Below, piece after piece: positions 10,789 through 20,442 of a stretch of DNA of 64,000 bases. Below the pieces are notes generated by a model. That model was not told where the DNA came from and ran no database searches. It saw only the letters and a program-made list of their open reading frames with translations. This DNA is from Melampsora larici-populina 98AG31 (Eukaryota; Basidiomycota; Pucciniomycetes; Pucciniales; Melampsoraceae), in the NCBI RefSeq assembly GCF_000204055.1, contig NW_006768766.1:1024706-1088705 (forward strand). Direction: 5' to 3'. Both the position numbers and the translations under genes were made by a program. How positions within the stretch are numbered: the first letter of the stretch is position 1; each line of letters opens with the position of its first letter.

Positions 10789-13024
10789 AATAGCCCTTTT
10801 AATCCAAGTCGGTATGTGTATCCTTGGAAGTAAGGAGTTAATCCTTTGTAGCATCTGGTGATCAAAGATGACATCATCGATAGGTGGCGAAATCCATTTG
10901 GAATTCCATCCAGGATCGCCAAGTGGGTCGTACTCTTCTTCGTCAGAGGACTTCTCTTGTGGAGAGGGGATGTCATGTATAGTCGCACCTTCCTCGTCTG
11001 GGCTTTTTTCGGAAGTTCTGGCTGTCCATTGGTGGTCTTGAAACTCAGTGTGCTCGGCAAACAGATCAAAGAGTTCCTGTTTACTGATTGGAGGTAAAAT
11101 ATCTTCATTGTTTTTGACATCTTTCATGGACCAGAACCGCCGAAGTTGCCAGGATAGTAGACCCAAAAGCAAGTTATGCATTGAGTTAACCACATGATAT
11201 TCTACAATGTTCCACTAAGGAAGATCATTCAAGACTGAGTATCGAACACCGTGTGTCTTGAAAATTGTTTTGCACTCTTTCGCAGTCTTTGCATCGCGGG
11301 CTTCGTATGCCCATTTCTTATGTTGATCCCATGAACGGAGTGGCCAGGAAGATTGATTAAAATTATGAATGTCGCATTTCTTGAGCAAACAAAAAGAGCA
11401 GAAATATGTTGCGGTAGCGCTTGGAAATCCAAGAGACCGTCTTAAGGCTGGAATATCTGCAATGAATGGCAGCAATGCAGCGTGAATAAGTCGCCCACTG
11501 TTGTACTGATGTGTTCTAGACAATAGCCAGCCCGGCTCCCATAGCTGTTGAAGCTGTGTTACGATTGGTTGGAGAATCCAATTCATTTGCTCGAGTGATG
11601 GCTTGCGCGGCCCAGGTGCAATACCAACAAGGAATACATTTTCAGGTCTATGTCGAACATTGATTGGAAGACTGAGGCAGATGAGTACAATAAAAGTTAT
11701 AGAGTCATGATGCCCGCTCTGCTTGTTACCAAAAGGGTTAATCCCGTCGACAAACATGCCAAATACCAGATTTCGACTCGAGGCCGTGAACTGTTTGCCA
11801 TCTGGACCACAAAACTCTTTCCAGATTTTCGATTGGTGTATATCGTGTACGTCACTGCTTGGATCGTATGGTTTTCTTGACTCGATCAAGGACTCGTCAA
11901 GTTGTTCCTCAAAGAGAGGTCGAGAATACAGTCGGCCAAGCCAGTCCAAAAGATTCTGAAATGTGTAACGACGAACTGGTATCTCTTTACCTCGTACAAA
12001 GCGTAGTAAGGGATGCCCACAGGTTTCCTCTGAGAACTCAAGGCTGTCCGTGTTTTTGACTGAAGCAGTGCTGGATGAAATCTTGGTGTTTGCATCTCCA
12101 GAATCAGGGGGCCCTCCTGGGATACTAGCAATTTGATGATTACACAAAGCAGGTGTTCTGGAAATCGGATATAATGCAAAACAAGATTGACAACAATTCA
12201 TGTATACCAACTTTGGATCAATTTGCAACCAGCCAATAGCTGTGGTGATTGTACGAGGGAACCGTTTTGATTTTGATATTTGAGTTATGTCGAGTTGAGT
12301 GGTAGAATTATCCATAACCAGCCCGTGGGTCACTGAGAGTTCAATGGTGATGCGCATCATATCCATGAGCCAGGCAGAGGTAAACATCGAGGAATGATCA
12401 AAAATGGACTTCACTGCGGCTGTGAGCGCTACGTGAAGGCAGACAGGGTTGAGATTGGCCAGGGTTAATGAATGGAAGCGGCCTATAAAAAGACCAATGA
12501 ACAGTCAGGAAGTCTGGCGTCTTCCCCGAGATCCAGGACACTAACTCACCACAGTCGTATTCTTGCACTCCCTTTTCCCTTGCTGTAGCTGTTGCAGCGC
12601 AAATCTCAGCATCTACAACATGAGATTTGTCCTGATCCGTAGTCTGATCTTGACCTGCAGTCGTTGAATGGACTTGTATCAACCGTTGTCCAGTATTTAT
12701 GGAGTTGGCCCGGGACCTTGCCAGTGTTTTATGCTGAGAACCTAACAGCAAACCCTCCAGAGGAGCTATTAAAACTTCTTGGGAGTCTGTATTGGGTGTT
12801 TGACTTGAGTTTGCTGGGTGGCGAGAAGGCAAAGCAGAAGTTGTTATATGATTGATAAGATTACGTCGATCAGCACGCTCGTGAGACTCCTTGGTAGAGC
12901 GGAGGACCTCGACACCAGGCTGTAAGACCCCACTCGCATCTAAATAAACACCCTTGTAACAGCCAGAGCTTTGACACTGACAGACAACCCGCTTGGGTTC
13001 GGGTTTCAACTTTGAAGATGACAT

Positions 13025-13860
13025 CTTGAAGATTGATATAAATTATCTGATGGTGCTTGTGCACGTGAAGTTTGATGAAGGAGATGAAGCACAGAGAAAA
13101 TTTTAGGTGAGATGTGCTGATGATATAGCGGCGTAAATTTTGTGCGTCTCAAGATGACTTGTGATAATTGGTGTTAGTGAATTTCTGTCTAGTAGGACAG
13201 ACTGATTATAAGCAGGAAAAGATACAAAGTATTTTGTTTTTGTTCCTTTACATGAGCCAAAGAGATGAAAACTGATAGAGCGGATACAAATGGTAAAGAT
13301 TGGAACATGTCAGTGGTTTCTAGATGAAATACAACGCCGCAAGGCTCTTGGTTTATCCATCACCGGCGTATAGGATGATTTGAGAAGACAGAAGGCAATA
13401 GAATTGTTGTACAACAACTCAAGTACAACAAATTGCAAAACAAAAGAACACGCATAACACCCCTCCAACATATGTATATGTAACACTTCAGGGTAGTATA
13501 CTGTATACATGCCAAAAAGCAAAGCGGTATGCTTCATTTGTTGAAGGGTTTGATGGCTTAGTGTTCCAATAAAGAAACTATGCATTTGATGAATCCAAAA
13601 AATCAGACATCAGTTTCACACATGGTCTCATTCGCGAGCTTGCACAGCAGGACACAAAAGGGACCGACCTTCCATCCGTAAGGATCCAGTACAAGCTCAC
13701 TAATTTAATCGATGATAGAGTAATGAAAGCCTTCGACTGCTCTACAAGTCACACCCTCTGGTTCCTCTCTGACAAATTGTTGGTAGAGACTGACCATCAC
13801 AGGGTGCACCATAGCTACCAAGTGAACAAAGACATGGGGAGCATGTGCTTGGAGTGCAAG
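13025..13860. other. intergenic, nothing recognised
   Basis: About 830 bp upstream of the transposase start, presumably its promoter and the 3' flank of the next gene. I see no further coding sequence or element end. Confidence 0.45.
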
Positions 13861-14568
13861 TCAAAGATCTTCAACAGTCTCTCGCTTAAGTTGGTCAACC
13901 GCTAGGACTCGAGGTTTGGAAGTCCATTGAGAATCTTTCGGTATGGTAATATCGTGGTCAACATAGGCCTTGTATAGACAAAGCAAACCTTCACGGCGAG
14001 CTGTTTTCGGTATGTCAACGTCCGGCTCTATGCTTTCGATGGCATTTCTAAGCATCTGACAAGTCGTTTTGCTGCTGAGTGGATCAAAATCTAGATCTGG
14101 CTTGGTTGTTTGTTTGGTTTCCATCGCATCGCCAGCAGCGTGTTGGGAGAGTGGATAATAACGTTCTATCAACGGCTTGACCTCCTTTTCGTATGTAGCA
14201 ATCAACAGGTCTTTCAATTGATTCGGACAGGATTTAGTTGAAGGATCAAAATGGATCATAATACGATAAATTTGGGGCTTGGTAATTTTTTTGATCATCT
14301 TGACGTCCCAATTGGATAGTAAGTAAGGACGCAGGTCACTGGCTATGGTTTGTAACTTGATGAAATTAGGATCTAAGAAGCTGCTGGGTGCATGTGGGGG
14401 TGGGATTGGTGGGTATTGAGTGTCGCCGTGATTTTTGCTGGCATCTTTGCTTGGCTCATGCTTAGAATCATGGGTACTCGACGTGATTGGCGGCACCGTA
14501 GGAGTTGTCTTGTTGGTTGGGGATGTTGGATTCGAGGGTCCTTGCTTTGAATTCTTACGTTTTGTCAT
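13861..14568 (-). CDS. hypothetical protein, 235 aa
   Basis: A single-exon frame from ATG at 14568. Residues 1-60 are Ser/Thr/Pro/Asn-rich and low-complexity. From about residue 65 the sequence is ordered and charged, with LRPYLLSNWDVKMIKKITK and a short domain near the end containing ARREGLLCLYKAYVDHDI. The middle (about 70-125) has the alternating basic-helical look of a small SAP-like nucleic-acid-binding fold, but I cannot confirm that. It lies on the same strand as, and upstream of, the Tnp2 transposase gene, so it could be a transposon companion or an independent gene. Not recognised. Confidence 0.5.
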   Translation of the reverse strand: MTKRKNSKQGPSNPTSPTNKTTPTVPPITSSTHDSKHEPSKDASKNHGDTQYPPIPPPHAPSSFLDPNFIKLQTIASDLRPYLLSNWDVKMIKKITKPQIYRIMIHFDPSTKSCPNQLKDLLIATYEKEVKPLIERYYPLSQHAAGDAMETKQTTKPDLDFDPLSSKTTCQMLRNAIESIEPDVDIPKTARREGLLCLYKAYVDHDITIPKDSQWTSKPRVLAVDQLKRETVEDL

Positions 14569-16166
14569 TGGTTAGATCTCACAAGTCAATCAGACTTTCA
14601 GTCAGTCATCATATCTGAATGTTTTGAATAACACTGATCCAATTGAGAAAATCTCACCTGAATTGATTACACAGCAGAGGATTCAGTGTGTATATATAAC
14701 AAAGAACTTCTTCAAACCAGGTGCATAATTATACGGTGGATTTTGAATAAGATTGATGCAAACAATTAGATGCAGGACGAAAACGGGGTTGGGAAAAGAG
14801 ATGGATACACACCTTGAAATCGCAGCTTCCAGTGCAAAAGGATGAACTAGTAATGCTGATGCATTGGGAGGGGGATGTAAGTGTAAAGATAAAGTTGATT
14901 ATAAGTAGCCAAGACGAGAAAAAGAGAGATACGCAAAAACAACATCACAGTCCAGATCATCAGTCAACGTACAAGACAGATATCGAAAGGACTGAACTAA
15001 CCAAGATGAATGCTGCCAGCTAATAGAGATGATCAAACTGCACGAATTGCTTCACAGCCTATCGTAGTACCTTGCAGAATAGAAGCAGTCGGTGTAGAGC
15101 AAGAGGAAAGTATAGGTAAAACCTTGAAGTTGGAAAAAGGTATTATAAGTAATTATACATGCAAGAACGGAGAGAGATTAACAAAGTATAATCTCCAGTG
15201 ATCACAAAATTGATGTTGAGACCAACCCAGGAGAACGTCAAAGCCAAGGTATATATGCTATAAGGTGATTGATGTCAATGAGTGAAGCTCGTGATCGGTG
15301 TGAGGTTTGATATGCGAACACCTCACATGAAGGGGAACACGATTTGGCCACCTATTCAGTGTGGTATAGAGACATGTCTATAGTCAAAGACGTGGGGACA
15401 AATTTGAATCAACTCAATTGTGATAGAACCCGGAATTTGCATCTGATTAAGATGTATGAGGAAGCTGATCGACATACAGCTTAGTTGTATGCTTTCAGGT
15501 AACCATCTGAGATGATATATCCATGCTTTGATGACAATTGGTCGATCTGAGAACAGCTCCTTTTGTCTAATGTGTTAGACACGATTGGTGTTCATTCTTC
15601 CGAGGTTACAGAATGATTATTACGGAGAACAGTGAGGTTGGTTACTAGTTACAAACTAGTGGCCTTTGAGACATTTTATCTAACTACAGAATTAAAATTT
15701 TCCGTGGGTCTTGATTTACATATCTGGGCATTTTCCTTTTCCGCGCGGAAAATATTATTTTTTTCGTAGTGTTATTATCTTAATGTTTTATACACATCAT
15801 AGGGCAAAACACAAGAATTATTTAAGAATGTATTGTGAAAGGGAACAAATCATGAACAAATCATTAGGTAGGATCTTGATTGTCTTAGCATCCTTGATTT
15901 ATTTTTTGGAGTATATCATGATCATGCTGAATATGGATATTGGAATTGGAATATATCACATTTATTGAATTTGGAATACATGACAAAGTCCTTGAAGCAG
16001 AATATATCATGGTCAATGATAATTGGAAGAGATCAACAACATATAAGATTAGGCATAGATCATGTATCTCTTGTCTTTCAAATGTAACTCAAATTGATAT
16101 CAAATCAAAAAGAAGAGATTGAACAATTGAAAAAGGCTTCATAACTACAGTAAGTTAAATTCAATA
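14569..16166. other. intergenic, nothing recognised
   Basis: About 1.6 kb, AT-rich, with only short open frames of no recognisable character. Confidence 0.45.
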
Positions 16167-16505
16167 CTAACTTCGTTCTTTTGTTTCTTCTTCTACCAAA
16201 GACAATGATTTGTTTGAATCACTAATGTCTCCAAAGTCTTCACAGTTAATGTCTTGATTATTGTTGGTTTGTAGCTCTTCAAAGGTAACCTCTTGTTGTA
16301 AGTTTTCTGTTTTCTTTCTTCTTTGTTGTCTTTTTAATCTGATTTCTTTGAGTGCATCCTCTCTATCTCTTTGTGCTTGCTCTTCTTCTTCACTTTTGAT
16401 TTCATAATGAGTTCCTTCAGTTTGTGATATTTCATCTGAATTCAGAGGAGTTCATTTGGGTGTGATTTTGGCAGCCAAATCTCTACTCCTATGCCTTGAT
16501 CTCAT
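16167..16505 (-). pseudogene. charged open-frame relic with one internal UGA
   Basis: From ATG at 16505 the frame runs 113 codons to TAG at 16167-16169, with a single UGA after 17 codons. Downstream of the UGA it has a highly charged, probably coiled-coil composition (EEEEQAQRDREDALKEIRLK, then RQQRRKKTENLQQEVTFEEL). Such composition over 90 codons is unlikely by chance in this AT-rich background. It may be a transposon fragment or the remnant of a host gene. Function unknown. Confidence 0.35.
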
Positions 16506-17330
16506 ATCTAATTTGGAAAGTATTGTTCAAGAATTAAGTTTGAATCAGGGGAATCTTCCTGGTGTAGGAGGAAAGAAGGCTATAGAGCGTGAGGATGAGT
16601 GAGAGGAAAAAGACAAAATTAAGGACAGATTTCTCCTCTGAGCGACTGGTGGGAGATTTTTGAGGAGAGATCACCCAGTGTCCTGGATTATAATCTAATG
16701 CAGGGCAGGTCTGGTGGGACCCAGTTTGGTATCTCTGGTTATCCCATGACCAAGATAGTCTTATCTTCAGACTGATCTTGGCCTTAGCTCTGAGCTTTCC
16801 ATTACATTTCACTGCCAATCACGTGGTGGGTGTGGGTTTTGAATTTTGGGCAGGCCCGGGGGTGGATTTCATAAGTTACAAAGGCATACCTATAGTGAGG
16901 GCGCTGAGGGGTGCCTCTGAGGCGTCAAATCCCCCAAGAAGCAATTTGTTTCGAGAAAATCTTAAGAAGATCAAAAATAGCATTTCTGTATTTCATGATA
17001 CTGCTGGTGATCAAAAAAGGGCATTTCATCAACCACCATTCACAAAAATCATTGACAAGGTCATCTTTGATTCATTCCTCATTCCTCAACTAAACCATCA
17101 GTCTCTGTATATAAACACTTTCAGTATCATCCTCTGTCATTCCTCCTGATCCACTTGGTCTTTGCCAGGACTTTGAGATGGAATTTGGAAAATTTAGATG
17201 CTAAGCACACAATTTTCACCCACAATCACCTGCTAATTGGGTGGAATAGAGCTAAAGCTAACATGGACATGCCAACCCCAAAATCAAGCCAAGAAGGCCT
17301 GCCCCAGTTTGCGCCCTGCCCACCACGTGA
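16506..17330. other. intergenic, nothing recognised
   Basis: No supported gene; overlapping short frames on both strands look random. Confidence 0.4.
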
Positions 17331-17521
17331 ACTGCCAACATATTGATCTTGGATTGGGAAATCTGAGGTGTTCTCGGATCTGAAACCTTGGACAGGAGCT
17401 TTCCAAGGTTTTGATCCCAGGTAATCTTTGGCACATAATGATACCTCCAATAAGATCCGTGCAAGGATTTGCATCCGATGATACCTTGGACCTCCCAATC
17501 CAAGGCATCTATGTTGGCAGT
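17331..17521. mobile_element. small foldback / MITE-like inverted repeat
   Basis: About 191 bp whose ends are imperfect inverted repeats: ACTGCCAACAT followed by CTTGGATTGGG on the left, and CCCAATCCAAG then ATGTTGGCAGT on the right. Inner blocks containing CCAAGGT also appear in inverted orientation. No clear target duplication was found. Confidence 0.45.
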
Positions 17522-17803
17522 GTTGCATGGACAGGAGTAATTCCTTGTCCCAGTGTCACTACTCTTCAAACAAATCACCCAAAGGATGTTCAATCTTGTT
17601 GGTGGTAGTGTGAATGTGCGCTGAGAGATAAAATATCCCATTTGTTATGTTGCTTCTGGTTGATCTGTTGATCTTAGTATTTGTTATGTCTTCTTCTGGC
17701 ATTTGATATTTTCTCATAGTTACGTGTGTGTGTCTCTTAACTCTTAGCAGTTCTTGTTTTCTCTTTATAAGCACCTATGAGTCTTCACCAGGGTTTGATC
17801 CTC

Positions 17804-18063
17804 ATGCTTTCGAACCCTTTCCTCCATCACTAAAAGCAATCCTTTATACTTACGACGTATTGCTTTAATTGTGATTGACTCATAGGTAAGCTTCTCTCTT
17901 TTGTGGTTTTTCTCTTTCATTGATATTTCTATTTCACTGTACATGTGTTTTATTGTTTATGTTTGTGCTCTCAAAATATATGATGCTTTCAAACCCTTTC
18001 CTCCATCACTAAAAGCAATCCTTTATACTTACGATGTATTGCTTTAATCGTGATTGACTCATA
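17804..18063. repeat. 81-bp direct repeat pair (family A)
   Basis: Copies at 17804-17884 and 17983-18063 differ at three positions, separated by 98 bp. Each ends ATTGACTCATA. The first is followed by GGTAAGC, a splice-donor-like sequence. A pair with the same architecture but different sequence is at 33621-33848. Confidence 0.75.
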
Positions 18064-18444
18064 AATCTTTGTCAATTACTTTGAGATTCTATTTTAATTT
18101 CTATTTGAAGTTCATGATCAAAATCTAACAAAAGAAAGAAGCAAAACATGTTCTTCAATCCAATCACCTCAATGACAACCAATCTTTTCCTCTATTACTT
18201 GATCCATATGGTGTAAGCAAAAAGAAAGAATTCAAGATTGGTTTTCAAGGAGAGGTATTTTTTTCAAAATCAAACAGTCAGAGAGAAAGTCTCAAAAAAA
18301 AATCAAACTACTGCAGATTACAAGAAAGTGCCGGTCCTTCATGATGCTTAGAAAAAAACAGATCAAGATGTATGATGAATTTGATATAAAAAAATGCTCT
18401 AGGTTGATGTTGGAAATGAGATCAAGAATGAGATCGAGTTCGAC
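18064..18444. other. 3' flank of the GPD gene
   Basis: About 380 bp of AT-rich sequence downstream of the dehydrogenase stop; no other feature seen. Confidence 0.4.
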
Positions 18445-20442
18445 TCAAAGATGAGCAGTGAGTTTGGCAGGGTCTAAGTTTTCATGAGAGATCTTGTACT
18501 GTGAATCAAGAAAAGAAAACATAAGCCACCTTAACTACGCCAGACATCTTTTGATACTGTGAACTCGTCTGCTTACCACAACATGGAACAAAGGATATCC
18601 ACCAACTCGACCTCGAGCCTTGAGGAACTGATGTAACTCATCAGCAGTAGCCACACCTTGAAGTTTTTGACCACCCAACAGTTCAGTTTCGAGTTGTTCG
18701 AAAGGCTTTCCAGTCTTTACAAACGCCTCAGCACACAGCCTGTTTCGACCACCGAAACCTGAGTATATCAAGTAAAGATTATCAGAATCAAAATGGCGAG
18801 TTGTTATTGAAGAGTAGTGTCGACTTACATGTTGTGATCAAATCTGCAACACCTGCAGATTCTTGAACAAACGTTTCCGCCTGAGAATAGTATCAAGAGA
18901 AGTGAGTAAGATGTTTGATAACCAAAGACTATAGAGGTTGACGCTTACCTTGACTCCAGAGAAAAACTCCATACTGAAGTTTTTCATCTCCAACAGGCCA
19001 ATTCGCATGACAGCAGCTATTGAGGTAAGAACGTCCATTTTCATGTCAAGTTAATCAATTTGAACTTCTCTTTCGAGTATGCAGGGGACTTGCTTACCCT
19101 TGGCATTGTTACCCCAACCCAATCCATCACAGAACCCAGCAGCAACAGCCACCACATTCTTCAAAGCTCCACAAAGAGAAACACCAGCACGATCCTCAAT
19201 GATTTGTACGTGAAATTGAGGGGTGTGGAATAGTTTTTGCCAAAGTTCTCCTTCTGATCTGGTACCATAACCGATTGTGGTTTCAGAGAACTTGTTGAGT
19301 GCAACTATCGAAGCAAAGTGACAAGATCAATTAGAGAGCGATCATCAAGTCAACATTGGATAAATCTACATACCCTCATTGGCGATGTTAGCACCACTCA
19401 AGGCACAACACGGCATTCCTAACTCCTCCTCGATTACATCGGCAAAGATCTTGATCCGATCACCAGTCACATCAACACCTTTGGTAAGAGAGATGGCGAA
19501 GGCTCCAGCACCTGTTACTTTAGCTTCGCGTAGTTGACGACAGATGTTGGGGATAAACTGATGAGGTAGGCAGAAGACAAGCATTGTTGCATCTCTAGCC
19601 GCGTCGATCAGAGCAGGAACGGCCTTCAAGTTGACTGGAAGCTGGTTGGGTTCGAATCGATAAGCAAAGCAAAACCGATCAGTTGACGAGTCCCGATCAT
19701 GAATATGACTATACTCTCTAGCTCACCTGGACACCAGGCAGATATTTGACATTTTCATGCTTCTCGTTGATGATCGTGGTAAGATTTTCACCGTTAACCT
19801 GGAGTTACGAGGGAGACAGGTTTCGTTTTAGTCGGCGTGATCACATGGGACCACCTTTGAGCAATGGGCCGCTAACCTGTTCTTCGTAAACCCACATCGG
19901 AACCTCTTGCTGGAACAAATCACTGTGACGGGCTGTGTTTTCAGCTGCAATCTTAGCAATGGCTGATCCCCTGTATCAAGGACGATTTTCGACGCGAAAG
20001 AGGGAAGGGAGAGATTTGGATCAGTGATAGTGACGCGGTATAAGGCATGAGTAAGCCACTAACCAGTTACCAGATCCGATGATAGCAACTCGGTGTAATT
20101 CACGTGGAGCCATTGGTATTGGTTGTTTTGGTTGGATAAATGATTTGTTAGGTGTCGATCGATTAAAGGCTGATGATGATTGGCGGATGGTTGTGAGTTG
20201 ACGAGAGCTTCGAAGACTGGGTTGGGTAAAAGCTGTAAATGCAATCGAGGGTTTTGGAAGAAATCAAGTGTTATGGAATGATTAGCGGAGTGTAAAAGAC
20301 TTGATCGACAGAGTTGCACACCTCTCGGAATGGAGTGGATTCGGATAGGTAGAAAGTTAGAAAATGAAGCAAACGAAGATCGAATAGATGAAATCAATGA
20401 AGCTGAGGAATTTATGGAATTCAAGCCAGCTATCAGGTTCAT
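18445..20442 (-). CDS. GPD1: glycerol-3-phosphate dehydrogenase (NAD+), with N-terminal extension
   Basis: Reduces dihydroxyacetone phosphate to glycerol 3-phosphate with NADH, feeding glycerol, redox balance and lipid synthesis. Ten exons: 20442-20322, 20232-20064, 19970-19877, 19798-19727, 19641-19374, 19304-19098, 19016-18949, 18880-18829, 18758-18577, 18498-18445. All introns are GT..AG and the sum is an exact 429 codons (428 aa). The core starts at Met81 ([20 protein letters not shown], the Rossmann GxGxxG). It continues with [39 protein letters not shown] with the catalytic Lys, [13 protein letters not shown] and GGRNRL, and ends DPAKLTAHL. Residues 1-80 contain Arg and Ser but no Asp or Glu, like a mitochondrial presequence. 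Starting at Met81 would give a 348-aa cytosolic form. Confidence 0.93.

Larger units (their letters stand above)
2161..13024 (-). pseudogene. Tnp2-type DNA transposase, split by nested insertions
   Basis: Exons are 13024-12550, 12482 down to 2948 (interrupted by inserted DNA at 3340-10780) and 2876-2161. Removing the insert with one target-duplication copy makes 3285 nt, an exact 1095 codons. Residues on each side (KRAIPVI, then GKASFGKLKADEW) join without a frame change. The N-terminus has a Cys-rich CQCQSSGCYKG segment. Further on are stretches typical of the basidiomycete Tnp2/Transposase_21 family: FGMFVDGINPFGNKQSG, YHVVNSMHNLLLGLL, and NHHMTIHLADCLKHFGPV with FPFECLIGK. These families are CACTA/EnSpm-like cut-and-paste transposases. 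Besides the insert there is an in-frame TAG at 11215-11217 (codon 581), so the copy is dead. Element ends were not located. Confidence 0.85.

Noticed and set aside
10366..11193. Long open frame rich in Ala-Arg and Ala-Trp repeats, and its sense-strand Pro-Glu counterpart
   Set aside because: It is the Tnp2 frame reading into the GCCCGA/GCCCAA microsatellite of the inserted hAT-like element; not a gene.
2161..14568. CACTA terminal repeats for the Tnp2 element
   Set aside because: I looked for matching inverted ends in the flanks and could not identify them with confidence; they may lie outside the window.
17804..18063. Direct repeats as a CRISPR array
   Set aside because: Only two copies of 81 bp with a 98-bp spacer in a eukaryotic genome; the same holds at 33.6 and 35.2 kb.
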